Assembly: GCA_947629585.1 (NCBI GenBank)
Contig: CANREH010000030.1
Coordinates: 1-33,011, forward strand
DNA from: an uncultured Lachnospiraceae bacterium
GTDB taxonomy: Bacteria; Bacillota; Clostridia; Lachnospirales; Lachnospiraceae
Reading direction: 5' to 3'
DNA: 33,011 bases
This document shows, one piece after another, positions 1 to 7,812 of the stretch. Every line of letters starts with the position of its first letter. Position 1 is the stretch's first letter. Position numbers and translations under genes: made by a program. Below the pieces are notes generated by a model, which was not told the DNA's origin, ran no database searches, and saw only the letters and a list, made by a program, of their open reading frames with translations.

Positions 1-465
1 GATATGAAGGTAAACGGGCTTACGCTTTATGGAAATTATTCTTTTGACGGCGCAAAAAATGTGGAAATCCATGATTCCAGGCTGCTGTCAAAGGATGCGT
101 TCTGGAACAGTGAAAATGTTACGGTTTACGATTCTTTTATTTCCGGGGAATATCTGGGCTGGAACGCCAGAAACCTGACGCTGATTAACTGCACGATAGA
201 AAGTTTGCAGGGCATGTGCTATATTGACAACCTTGTGATGAAAAACTGCAAACTGTTAAATACGACGCTTGCCTTTGAATATTCCACGGTGGACGCTGAT
301 ATTGTGGGAACGGTGGACAGTGTACTAAATCCTTCCGGCGGCGTGATCCGGGCGGATTATATCCAGGAGCTTACGATTGAGAAGGATAAGGTCGATCCTT
401 CTAAAACGAAAATTATCTGCCGGAAAGAAAAAAAGGATAAGATGTGCGTCTGCAAGGCGATTTAA
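1..465 (+). CDS. DUF3737 family protein, C-terminal part (5' end outside window)
   Basis: The reading frame is open from the first base, so the gene begins upstream and only about the last 154 codons are visible. The protein shows irregular repeats of about 20 residues rich in N, V, I, T and aromatics (for example NVEIHDSRLL, NVTVYDSFI, NLTLINCTI, NLVMKNCKL). This is the pattern of a right-handed parallel beta-helix and matches the C-terminal half of DUF3737 proteins as I know them, which are nearly twice this length. The biochemical function of DUF3737 is not established. The tail is lysine-rich (RKEKKDKMCV). The next gene starts 44 bp downstream on the same strand, so the two may be co-transcribed. 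I see no signal peptide, but the N-terminus is missing. Confidence 0.75.
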   Translation, partial: DMKVNGLTLYGNYSFDGAKNVEIHDSRLLSKDAFWNSENVTVYDSFISGEYLGWNARNLTLINCTIESLQGMCYIDNLVMKNCKLLNTTLAFEYSTVDADIVGTVDSVLNPSGGVIRADYIQELTIEKDKVDPSKTKIICRKEKKDKMCVCKAI

Positions 466-509
466 CTTCTTTCAGGCTGTCTGGCACCGTAAAAGAAAGG
501 AAACTGTTT

Positions 510-1676
510 ATGAAATATGATTTTGACACCATCGTTGACAGAAGGCAGACCGCTTCCTTAAAATGGGATGTGGCGGAAAAGGAGCTTCCTATGTGGGTAG
601 CCGACATGGATTTTATGACGGCGCCGGAAATCAGGGAAGCGGTGTTAAAGAGGGCGGAACACGGCGTGTTCGGCTATTCCATTGTCCCGGAGGAGTGGTA
701 TCAGGCTTATCTGTCCTGGTGGGAGCGGCGGCACGGGTTTTTAATGGAAAAAGAATGGCTGATGTTCTGCACCGGAGTGATTCCGGCGATTTCCAGCATC
801 GTAAGGAAGCTTACCACGCCTGCGGAAAAAGTGGTAATCCAGACCCCGGTTTACAATATTTTCTTTAACTGCATTCTCAACAACGGCAGGCAGGTTCTGG
901 AAAGCCCGCTTGTTTACGACGGGCTGCGTTACCGGATTGATTTTGAAGATCTGGAAATGAAGCTTTCTGATCCGCAGACATCGATGATGCTTTTGTGCAA
1001 CCCGCATAACCCGACGGGGAATATCTGGGATCGGGATACGTTACAGAGAATCGGGGAATTGTGCTCGGCATACCATGTGATTCTGGTATCGGATGAAATC
1101 CACTGTGATCTTACCGATCCGGGATATGAATATGTGCCGTTTGCGTCGGTTTCCGATCCATGCAGGGAAAACAGCGTTACCTGTATCGCGCCTACCAAAG
1201 CCTTTAATCTGGCGGGGCTCCAGACGGCGGCGGTCTGCGTTCCGAATCCTGTTCTCCGGCATAAGGTCTGGAGGGGATTAAACACGGACGAGGCGGCGGA
1301 GCCGAATGTATTTGCGGTGTCTGTGGCGGCTGCGGCTTTTGAGAAAGGGGAGCCGTGGCTTGAGGAGCTTAGAAAATATCTTCTGGAAAATAAAAACAGA
1401 GTACGTGAATTTATAAGGAGGGAGGCTGCCGGGATTACGATTCCGGATTCCCATGCGACGTATTTACTGTGGCTTGACTGCGGCATGCTGTGCAGTGATG
1501 CTGCGCCGCTGGCAACGTTTTTAAGGAGGGAAACAGGGCTGTATCTTTCCAGGGGGGATCAGTTCGGCGGAAACGGGAAACCGTTTTTGAGGATGAACAT
1601 TGCCTGTCCGAGAGCGGTTTTAGAAGACGGGTTACAGCGGCTGAAAGCGGGAGTGAAAGCACTCCCGCAGCTTTAA
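510..1676 (+). CDS. patB: PatB/MalY-type PLP-dependent C-S lyase (cystathionine beta-lyase-like)
   Basis: This is a 388-residue fold-type I aminotransferase-like enzyme, the usual length for PatB/MalY. It opens with the family hallmark FDTIVDRRQTASLKWD and MWVADMDF. It carries CNPHNPTGNIW (substrate and PLP contacts), SDEIHCDL (the PLP pyridine Asp) and APTKAFNLAGLQ, in which Lys230 should form the Schiff base. Family members cleave cystathionine or other cysteine S-conjugates to pyruvate, ammonia and a thiol in the cytoplasm. MalY in Escherichia coli also modulates MalT, but nothing here argues for that. I chose ATG 510 because AGAAAGGAAA lies 7 bp upstream and the protein then starts at the family N-terminus. 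The longer frame from 444 overlaps the DUF3737 gene. The last codons fold into a GC-rich hairpin. Confidence 0.88.
   Translation: MKYDFDTIVDRRQTASLKWDVAEKELPMWVADMDFMTAPEIREAVLKRAEHGVFGYSIVPEEWYQAYLSWWERRHGFLMEKEWLMFCTGVIPAISSIVRKLTTPAEKVVIQTPVYNIFFNCILNNGRQVLESPLVYDGLRYRIDFEDLEMKLSDPQTSMMLLCNPHNPTGNIWDRDTLQRIGELCSAYHVILVSDEIHCDLTDPGYEYVPFASVSDPCRENSVTCIAPTKAFNLAGLQTAAVCVPNPVLRHKVWRGLNTDEAAEPNVFAVSVAAAAFEKGEPWLEELRKYLLENKNRVREFIRREAAGITIPDSHATYLLWLDCGMLCSDAAPLATFLRRETGLYLSRGDQFGGNGKPFLRMNIACPRAVLEDGLQRLKAGVKALPQL
1647..1668 (+). terminator. GC-rich hairpin at the 3' end of patB (possible shared terminator)
   Basis: GCGGGAGTG and CACTCCCGC form a perfect 9-bp stem with an AAAG loop, flanked by AAA and CTTT that can extend it. 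It lies inside the last ten codons of patB and 31 bp before the stop codon of the convergent lipoprotein gene. There is no long T tract, so a role in ending transcription from either side is an inference. Confidence 0.4.
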
Positions 1677-1698
1677 GGCACTTTTGTCCGGTATTCTT

Positions 1699-3897
1699 TT
1701 ATGAGTTTTCACTCAGATAGAGGTTTACCCTGTTTTCTATCAGATCCACTGTCTGCCTGGCGCTTTTGTCCCCGGCAAAATAAGCGCCAAGCTCCTCTTC
1801 CACGATATCGAAGACGGCTTCGTACTCATCATTATAGTTTTCTGATATCCCGATACGGTCAATCAGGCTTTGGAAAGACGCAGCGTCTTCTTCTGACCAC
1901 GGATCAAGCGTGTAATCGTCTATCTCCTCTTTGGTCGGGTTTGCGATGGCGTATTCCAGTTTTTTGTCAAGGACATCCTGCCTTGTCGGAAGGTCAAAGA
2001 AGGGCTCGTCGTCGGATTCCTGATATTCATAGGTAAAAAATGTCCGGAGAAATTCCCATGCCGCCTCTTTATCCCGGCATTGTTCCGTAATTGCCAGCAT
2101 TCCTCCCACGGAAAGAGACATGGAAAGCCTGTTATTGCCGTCTTTGGAAGGATAGCTTACCATGCAGAAGCCGCCCGCGCGTTCCCATAATTTTTTATTG
2201 TGCTGGAAATCAGAAAGAGAGCCGATATTAGCTTGTCCGAAAAGCAGGTGTTTGCTCTGCATCATTTGTTCCTGGTTGGATATAATCTTATTCAGGTATT
2301 CATCCTCTTCCTGATCGGGCAGCCGTTTGGAAAATTCCATCAAGGCAAGGAAGCTGTCATCATGAAAATCAGCCTTTCCTGTGGACAGGTCCAGGTACTC
2401 TTCAATCCGTTCATGCAGGAATTGGGGAATAAAGTTCTGTTTTGTGCAGTGAGGAAGAAATGCGGAGTCTTCCGGCAGTTTTTCATAGGCAGCGATCATT
2501 TCGTCCGCGGTGAGTCCTTCCCTGCCGCCGATGATCTCTTTTCCTGAGCCAAGCCCGTTGATGTAAAATTTCGGGCCCATGCAATAGAGTTTCCCGTCAA
2601 TTTCCAGCGTTTTTAGTATAGAAGAAATAAAATCTTCCCGGCTGATTTCCTTATCTTTGTCTATCAGGGAATACAGATCAAGAAACATCCCGTTCTTTGC
2701 GAGCTGCCGGAAGTTGGGAAAAAAGGTTGCGTCTACTATGTCAGGTATCTGCCCTGTGGTAAAGTCTAACTTCATCCGTTCTTCGGCATTTTCGTAAAGA
2801 TCGTAATTGGTTACTTCAATACAGATATCCGTATGCGTCCGGTTAAAGGAAAGGATTTGATCCTTTACATTGCTGTCTCCAAGACAGGCAAGCGTCAGGA
2901 CGGTTTTTTCTTTAGCAGCAGGTACTTTATCTATGGAGATAAATTTCTGGGATTCTGTTCCGTCATCGCCGAAAGGGAAATGAAGGGCAAGAAATCCCCC
3001 GTCTTTCAGGGGAAACCATCCATTTATATGATCACTGTCTACGCCGATATTGATCCATTGAAAAATTTCCGTCAATGTCCCTGTGGAAAAATCATAGGAA
3101 CAGATGCCGATGGAGTTGTCAAAATAGACTTCGCTGTCCCCGTTTTGGCTGAAAGAAACATAAGGCGGGTTATAATCTTCCTCTATTGCGATGAGTTTTC
3201 CGATTTTCCCTGTTTTCAGATCAAGCTTCCGGAAGCCTGCCTGATATCCGTCTTCCTTTTCTGAAACTTCATAAAGATAAATATCAGATCCTGCCCGGAA
3301 CATAGATCGGATGATGCCGTCATGGTTGTGAAAGGTTTTTCCCGGCTTTCCGTTTTTGTCAAAGGTATAGATGACGGACCCTTGGGAAAAATAAACCGTG
3401 TCATGGTAAACGACAAGCTGATTGTCATTTTCCAGTGAGATGCCTGAAAATTCCGTTTCCAGCGTTATCGTATCCGTAATGTTCCCTTTTTTGTCCAGGG
3501 TGTGTAAATAATATTTTTGTATCCTGCCAGAGGAAACCGACAGGAGGCGGAGCTGCTTCTGATCGTCTAAGACCAGTATGAGGCCGCTCTGACTGTTTTT
3601 AAATTCCGGCAGCTCTGTTTTTACAATATCGCTTCCGTCCGGCTTGCAGCTGATAAGATATTCGCTTCCTGTGTCGTCGGAAAAATCAATATAAACCCTG
3701 TCGTCTATTGTCATGTTTTCGGCGGAAATATAAGGGTCTATGCCAAGATCGATTTCCTTTTCTTCCGCCTGATAAGTATAGCCGGCTTCTGCCTGATCCG
3801 CCGCCGGTTTCGCTTTCCTGTCCGCGCACGCTGTCAGGGGAAGAATCAGGAGCATTAGTAAAAATACTGCTGTTATCTTTTGGAATATGATTTTCAT
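1699..3897 (-). CDS. Extracellular solute-binding lipoprotein with N-terminal beta-propeller-like region
   Basis: The 732-residue protein starts with a lipoprotein signal: positive MKIIFQK, a hydrophobic core and the lipobox LTAC with Cys24. It is therefore probably anchored on the outer face of the membrane. Residues about 40-330 consist of short repeated strands with D-G-N/K turns (for example TFDKNGKPGKTFHNHDG, RKLDLKTGKIGKL), which looks like a beta-propeller. Residues about 335-730 resemble a family 1 solute-binding protein (KTVLTLACLG, LYSLIDKD, IDGKLYCMGPKFYINGLG, LSMSLSVGGMLAIT, AAWEFLRTFFT). Such proteins normally deliver sugars or peptides to ABC importers, but no importer permease is adjacent and the ligand is unknown. 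It is divergent from the sigma-factor operon with a 154-bp shared control region. RBS GAAAGG lies at 3916-3911 on the minus strand. Confidence 0.75.
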   Translation of the reverse strand: MKIIFQKITAVFLLMLLILPLTACADRKAKPAADQAEAGYTYQAEEKEIDLGIDPYISAENMTIDDRVYIDFSDDTGSEYLISCKPDGSDIVKTELPEFKNSQSGLILVLDDQKQLRLLSVSSGRIQKYYLHTLDKKGNITDTITLETEFSGISLENDNQLVVYHDTVYFSQGSVIYTFDKNGKPGKTFHNHDGIIRSMFRAGSDIYLYEVSEKEDGYQAGFRKLDLKTGKIGKLIAIEEDYNPPYVSFSQNGDSEVYFDNSIGICSYDFSTGTLTEIFQWINIGVDSDHINGWFPLKDGGFLALHFPFGDDGTESQKFISIDKVPAAKEKTVLTLACLGDSNVKDQILSFNRTHTDICIEVTNYDLYENAEERMKLDFTTGQIPDIVDATFFPNFRQLAKNGMFLDLYSLIDKDKEISREDFISSILKTLEIDGKLYCMGPKFYINGLGSGKEIIGGREGLTADEMIAAYEKLPEDSAFLPHCTKQNFIPQFLHERIEEYLDLSTGKADFHDDSFLALMEFSKRLPDQEEDEYLNKIISNQEQMMQSKHLLFGQANIGSLSDFQHNKKLWERAGGFCMVSYPSKDGNNRLSMSLSVGGMLAITEQCRDKEAAWEFLRTFFTYEYQESDDEPFFDLPTRQDVLDKKLEYAIANPTKEEIDDYTLDPWSEEDAASFQSLIDRIGISENYNDEYEAVFDIVEEELGAYFAGDKSARQTVDLIENRVNLYLSENS

Positions 3898-3928
3898 AAT
3901 CTGTTCCCTGCCTTTCTTTTTTTATAAT

Positions 3929-3937
3929 ATTATAGCA
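3929..3937 (-). promoter_or_regulatory. Extended -10 promoter for the solute-binding lipoprotein gene
   Basis: Read on the minus strand, TGCTATAAT is a perfect extended -10 element (TGnTATAAT). It lies about 32 bp from the ATG at 3897. No good -35 hexamer sits 17 bp upstream, as is common for extended -10 promoters. Confidence 0.5.
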
Positions 3938-3962
3938 GGAAAGAAATCAAAAAAAGTGTCAG

Positions 3963-3993
3963 AATTCTTAAAAATTTCTTAAGAATTTATGAT
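3963..3993 (+). promoter_or_regulatory. Candidate operator (inverted/direct TTCTTAA repeats) with -10 for the sigma-factor operon
   Basis: AATTCTTAA (3963-3971) and TTAAGAATT (3979-3987) form a perfect 9-bp inverted repeat with a 7-bp spacer. TTCTTAA also recurs as a direct repeat at 3965 and 3976, 11 bp apart. TATGAT at 3988-3993 would be a -10, and the matching -35 position is the weak TTCTTA. A site that covers the -35 and spacer region is the layout of an activated or autoregulated promoter. The binding protein is unknown; an OmpR-type regulator or the encoded sigma factor are candidates. Confidence 0.45.
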
Positions 3994-4051
3994 AAGCCGC
4001 ACATTTGCATCCACTCAGCCGTTAATCACAGTGAAAGGAGGTTTCATATGG

Positions 4052-4510
4052 GTGTCCATAGATTTTGGCGAGCAGTATGATAAAATATACCGTTATTGTT
4101 ATTTTAAATTAAACCATAAAGAAGCGGCGGAAGATGTCACACAGGAAACCTTTCTTCGGTTTTTGGAAAGCGTCCGGTATCGGGAGAAGGGAAAATCCCA
4201 GGAGTATCTGTATACTATTGCCCGCAATCTTTGTATGGATGAATTCAGGAAACGGAAAGTGGAGCCATTGGCGGAGGAGCAGAATGATGAAAATATGGAG
4301 GATCGAATCCTTACCCGCCTGTCTGTAAAAGCGGCTTTGCATAAGCTGGACAGAGAAAGCCAGGAGCTTTTGCTGCTCCGTTATGTGAATGAAGTGCCTG
4401 TTTCTGTTATTTGCAGTCTTATGGGAATTTCAAGGTTTGCCGTATACCGAAAAACAATGCGTGCAAGGAAGCAGTTTAAGGAGCAGTTGGAAAAGGAGGG
4501 ATTTTTGTGA
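4052..4510 (+). CDS. ECF-like sigma-70 family RNA polymerase sigma factor
   Basis: The 152-residue protein has sigma region 2 at the N-terminus (DFGEQYDKIYRYCYFKL, AAEDVTQETFLRFLE, TIARNLCMDEFRKRK) and region 4 at the C-terminus (LDRESQELLLLRYVNEVPVSVICSLMGISRFAVYRKTMRARKQF), with no regions 1 or 3. It should direct RNA polymerase to a small alternative regulon. I chose GTG 4052 because GGAGG ends at 4041, 10 bp upstream, and homology begins at once. The closer ATG at 4048 is out of frame and stops after 10 codons. The gene overlaps the next one by GTGA, which suggests translational coupling. There is no recognisable zinc-finger anti-sigma gene, so the downstream membrane protein may fill that role (inference). 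Confidence 0.85.
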   Translation: MSIDFGEQYDKIYRYCYFKLNHKEAAEDVTQETFLRFLESVRYREKGKSQEYLYTIARNLCMDEFRKRKVEPLAEEQNDENMEDRILTRLSVKAALHKLDRESQELLLLRYVNEVPVSVICSLMGISRFAVYRKTMRARKQFKEQLEKEGFL

Positions 4511-5223
4511 ACATGAGAATGAAAAAAATATTAACGGAGGCATTGGAAGCGCCTGCTCCTGTGAATAAGCAGGATTTTTTAAGAAAGATTCCGGCGCAGA
4601 GAGTTAGTATGCTTTCTTTTATGGTGTCACAGGCAGGATATCTGCGGAAGCGTGTCTGGATAATATCAATCGTTCCTGTTATCCTGGGTTTGGCAGGAGC
4701 CTGTTTTTTGGACAGGAATCTGCTATGGCCTGTATCCGCCTTTATGCCATTGATAGCACTCTCGGCCCTGACGGAAAATTTTCGGTCGGAAGCATATGGG
4801 ATGGAGGAGCTGGAAATGTCGTCCCGGTTTTCTTTAAGAAGCGTTGTCCTTGCAAGGATGGGAATCCTGGGGGTATTACATCTGATTCTTTTATGCCTGC
4901 TGCTACCAATCGTCCATATGCACGGCATATTCACTGTTTTACAGACAGGAATCTATCTGCTGATACCGTATTTACTGACAGATGTATTGGACTTGTGGGT
5001 GATTAGAACGATACGGGGGAAAGAAGGCTTTTATGTTTGTACAGGTGTGGCGGTTTGTATCAGCTGTATGTATTCTTTCCTGAGAGCGGCATTGGTGAAG
5101 GTATTGTTTATCAGCTATTTTGAATGGATGATGGCCATATTGGTTGCTTTGGCGGTTCTTTGTATATGGGAGATGAAAAAAATGGTACAGATGACGGAGG
5201 AGTTAAGATGGAGCTTATCGTAG
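4507..5223 (+). CDS. Six-helix membrane protein of the sigma/ABC operon (function unknown)
   Basis: The 238-residue protein has a short cytoplasmic N-terminus (ILTEALEAPAPVNKQDFLRKI) and about six hydrophobic segments (around residues 50-67, 72-90, 112-135, 140-162, 175-198 and 204-226). I chose the GTG at 4507 because GGAGGG ends 6 bp upstream; ATG 4513 is the alternative. It overlaps the sigma gene by 4 bp and the ATPase gene by 16 bp, so all four genes are probably made together. I do not recognise a defined family. The position directly after a sigma factor and before an ABC-2 exporter fits either a membrane anti-sigma factor or an extra exporter subunit. Neither role is proven. Confidence 0.6.
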   Translation: MNMRMKKILTEALEAPAPVNKQDFLRKIPAQRVSMLSFMVSQAGYLRKRVWIISIVPVILGLAGACFLDRNLLWPVSAFMPLIALSALTENFRSEAYGMEELEMSSRFSLRSVVLARMGILGVLHLILLCLLLPIVHMHGIFTVLQTGIYLLIPYLLTDVLDLWVIRTIRGKEGFYVCTGVAVCISCMYSFLRAALVKVLFISYFEWMMAILVALAVLCIWEMKKMVQMTEELRWSLS

Positions 5224-5903
5224 ACAGAGTTTCAAAACAATATCATAATAAGATTGCTGTGGATCGCATTTCTCTCAGGCTGCACAAAGGGGTATATGGC
5301 CTGCTGGGGGCAAACGGGGCGGGAAAGACGACGCTTATGCGTATTATCTGCGGAATCTTGAAGCCGACTGGCGGAACGGTTTCTTTTGACCGGATGGATG
5401 TATCAACCGAAGAATATCGGTCGGGTTTAGGTTATCTTCCGCAGGATTTCGGTTATTATCCGGAATTTAAAGGAACCGATTTTTTGTTTTATATGGCGGC
5501 TTTGAAAGGTTTGTCAAAATCGCAGGCGAAGCGGAAAGTGCCGGAACTGTTAAAACTGGTTTCTTTGGAGGAGGATGGAAAAAGGAAGATAAAGACTTAT
5601 TCCGGAGGCATGAAACAGCGTCTTGGCATTGCGCAGGCCCTGTTAAATGATCCCAGACTGCTTGTTCTGGACGAGCCGACGGCCGGGCTTGATCCGAAAG
5701 AGCGCGTCCGGTTCCGGAATTTAATCGAAACATTGGGAAAATCCAGTATCGTTCTGCTTTCCACTCATATTGTTTCCGACATTGAGCATATTGCGGATAC
5801 GGTCCTGATGATGAAGAACGGACAGATGATCTATCAGGGGGAATGGAAAAATGAAAAAGAAAATCTGGAGGACTTCTATCTTTGTTTGGAGGAAGGCAAA
5901 TGA
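5208..5903 (+). CDS. ABC transporter ATP-binding protein (ABC-2 exporter type)
   Basis: The 231-residue nucleotide-binding domain is complete: Walker A GANGAGKTT (34-42), Q-loop in YLPQDFGYYP, signature YSGGMKQR, Walker B plus DEPTAGLDP, and the switch His in STHIVSDIE. The overall type (ANGAGKTTLMRIICGILKP, STHIVSDIEHIADTVLMMKNG) is that of the CcmA/DrrA-like ATPases that drive ABC-2 permeases for drug, lipid or peptide export, acting at the inner face of the membrane. ATG 5208 follows GGAGGAG with a 5-bp gap. The frame runs further upstream, but that part lies inside the previous gene and lacks homology. It overlaps the permease gene by ATGA. The substrate is unknown. Confidence 0.88.
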   Translation: MELIVDRVSKQYHNKIAVDRISLRLHKGVYGLLGANGAGKTTLMRIICGILKPTGGTVSFDRMDVSTEEYRSGLGYLPQDFGYYPEFKGTDFLFYMAALKGLSKSQAKRKVPELLKLVSLEEDGKRKIKTYSGGMKQRLGIAQALLNDPRLLVLDEPTAGLDPKERVRFRNLIETLGKSSIVLLSTHIVSDIEHIADTVLMMKNGQMIYQGEWKNEKENLEDFYLCLEEGK

Positions 5904-7105
5904 AAAATTTAATTACGCTGTATCGCTTTGAAATGAAAAAGATTTTTTTGAGAAAAATGGTATGGATCACTGTTGGACTGATGCTGGTTTTGATTGCCGG
6001 AACGGTTTATGGACAGTTGATTGGCACATACGATGTAGATGGAAAGAAGGTGGGTTCTAATTACGCTGTCTTTTTGCAAAGCAGGGAGTATGAGCGGGAA
6101 TTAAGCGGGCGGCTTCTGGATCAGGAATTGCTGGATGAAACATGGGAGGCTTATGGAAAGATACCGGATATATCCGGGCATTATTCGGGTACGGAGGAAT
6201 ACTGGGAATCTGCATTTGGTTACAGCGCAGTTTTTGGAGTGGCAGGGAATTGTATGGATATGGATACAACGGAACTTTTGGACTGGAAACCGGATGAGGA
6301 GGAGCTGTACCGCAGACGGCAGGAAACTTTGGAACTTCTTTGGAACAGCACTTATCTGACGGAAGGGGAAAAGGAATATTGGAGGCGGCAGGAACAGTCC
6401 GTGGAAAAACCTTTTGTGTATGCGTACAAAGAAGGATGGTGGGTTATGCTGGACAGTCTGTATACCATCGGAACCATCACGTTGCTGACGATTGCTGTTT
6501 GCCTGTCGAATGTTTTTACAACAGAGCAGGTTAGAAAGACCGATCAGCTGATTTTCTGCAGCCGTCATGGAAAAAGGGCGCTTTATCTGGCAAAACTGCT
6601 TGCCGGGATTAGTTTTGCCGCGGCTACGGCATTGTTTTACATCCTTGTTGAGGCTGTTCTGGTTCTGCCTGTTTACGGATGGGATGGATTTTCGTCGTTA
6701 TTCCAGTTAATTTATCCGGACTGTTCCGCTCACATAAGCGCCGGGCAGGCTGTTTTAATCAGTTATGGGTTATTGCTTGCGGCAGCGGTTTTTATGGGAA
6801 TTTTTACAATGGTTTTATCTGAAATATTGAAAAACGGAGTTGGGACGCTGGCGGTAATCAGCGGTATCATTATTTTTTCCATGTTTGTAGATATCCCCGG
6901 CCATGTTCGGATATTGTCACAGGCCTGGGATTACCTTCCCAATAATTTTCTCGCAATATGGAGTATTTTTGATTGCCGGCTTGTATCATTTGCAGGGAGA
7001 TATTTTACGAATGTACAGTTTGTTCCTGTTTTGTATATGGTTATATCGGGAACGCTGTCGGCGGCAGGGTTTCAACTATATCAGCGGTATCAAGTAAACA
7101 GGTGA
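5900..7105 (+). CDS. ABC-2 type permease
   Basis: The 401-residue protein has an N-terminal transmembrane helix (WITVGLMLVLIAGTVYG, about 18-35) and then a hydrophilic extracytoplasmic region to about residue 190 rich in W, Y, E and D. A cluster of about five further helices follows (near 193-215, 231-260, 280-308, 314-333 and 375-393). One helix, a large loop, then a helix cluster is the usual ABC-2 permease topology. GGAGGAA ends 5 bp before ATG 5900, which overlaps the ATPase stop codon. With the ATPase it should form the exporter, perhaps under control of the operon's own sigma factor. A long hairpin starts 14 bp after the stop. Confidence 0.75.
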   Translation: MKNLITLYRFEMKKIFLRKMVWITVGLMLVLIAGTVYGQLIGTYDVDGKKVGSNYAVFLQSREYERELSGRLLDQELLDETWEAYGKIPDISGHYSGTEEYWESAFGYSAVFGVAGNCMDMDTTELLDWKPDEEELYRRRQETLELLWNSTYLTEGEKEYWRRQEQSVEKPFVYAYKEGWWVMLDSLYTIGTITLLTIAVCLSNVFTTEQVRKTDQLIFCSRHGKRALYLAKLLAGISFAAATALFYILVEAVLVLPVYGWDGFSSLFQLIYPDCSAHISAGQAVLISYGLLLAAAVFMGIFTMVLSEILKNGVGTLAVISGIIIFSMFVDIPGHVRILSQAWDYLPNNFLAIWSIFDCRLVSFAGRYFTNVQFVPVLYMVISGTLSAAGFQLYQRYQVNR

Positions 7106-7119
7106 AAGCGGGATAGCAG

Positions 7120-7217
7120 GGGGTTGTCGCAATAAGAACCAAACAACAAGATATGATATTTCTTTCCAATCAAATGATACGATATCTTGTGCCTGTGTTC
7201 CTTAGTGCGATAGCCCC
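7120..7217 (+). repeat. 98-bp imperfect palindrome; terminator of the ABC operon or a MITE-like element
   Basis: The left arm starts GGGGTTGTCGCA and the right arm ends TGCGATAGCCCC. They pair with G-U tolerance, the pairing continues through AAGAAC/GTTCCTT, and an inner ACAAGATAT/ATATCTTGT stem follows. TTTTGTTT follows directly, so the RNA could end transcription. The length and sharp GGGG/CCCC ends also resemble a miniature inverted-repeat element. I see no target-site duplication. A 5'-truncated gene begins exactly at its right edge. Confidence 0.6.
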
Positions 7218-7219
7218 TT

Positions 7220-7600
7220 TTGTTTAAGAGAGCAATGAGCCAAGCTGACAAGATTGATTGTCAATTTGGCGAATGCAATGAGGAAAAATTGAAAATATTA
7301 TTGGATTATTTGGACCAGATAGATTATAATATAATTGAGACAGATGAAGATACCGTTGAATTGGCCGGAAAGTTTATTGATTTTGGGATTTTGAAACAAA
7401 AAAGTTTTGATGACTGCCAGCATATTGCAGCGGCAATACTTGCGGGATGTGATATTATTACATCATGGAATTTTAAGCATATTGTAAATGTAAAGACAGT
7501 CAGAGGAGTTAAGGTCATAACAACATTGGAGGGATATAAGGACTTACTGATATATCCGCCGTCTGTTTTGATAGAAAGTGAGGATGATGACTATGAATGA
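7220..7600 (+). pseudogene. PIN-domain toxin remnant, 5'-truncated
   Basis: The open frame encodes about 120 residues that match only the second half of a VapC-like PIN ribonuclease: the DDCQHIAAAILAGCDIITSWNFKHIVNVKTVRGV core followed by GYKDLLIYPPSVL. Intact members start with a short strand carrying the first catalytic Asp (YLDTS-like), and that part plus about 50 further residues is absent. In-frame translation begins only just after the 98-bp palindrome; the only possible early starts are TTG 7220 or ATG 7235. Without the first acidic residue it should not cut RNA. The frame ends in ATGAATGA, overlapping the start of the next small gene as in toxin-antitoxin operons. It is clearly AT-richer than the preceding operon. 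Confidence 0.7.
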
Positions 7601-7797
7601 GCCAACAATAAGTGAACGGTTTGATGTGGAAGATAATTAGAAAAATAAGAGAATATAATTCGCTTCGCCATATTAAAATGACTCCTGCTGAAATTGTAGA
7701 AGATACAAAAAAAGGTGCGGCTGAATTACTTGCACGGCTGAAAGAAGATAAAATGATGAAAGTATGTATCCTTAAGGGGATAGCTGTAATAGCATAA
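7593..7797 (+). pseudogene. Small partner (putative antitoxin) of the PIN protein, frameshifted
   Basis: ATG 7593 encodes MNEPTISERFDVEDN and then hits TAG at 7638. In the next frame the protein continues at once as IRKIREYNSLRHIKMTPAEIVEDTKKGAAELLARLKEDK and stops at 7795-7797. Removing one A in GATAATTAG would restore FDVEDIRKIREYN, a continuous polypeptide of about 65 residues. The eight-base overlap with the PIN gene and the small charged helical product suggest the cognate antitoxin, but I cannot name its family. A sequencing error would mimic this, though its broken neighbours make real decay more likely. Confidence 0.6.
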
Positions 7798-7812
7798 GAT
7801 TTTGGAGGAGAT

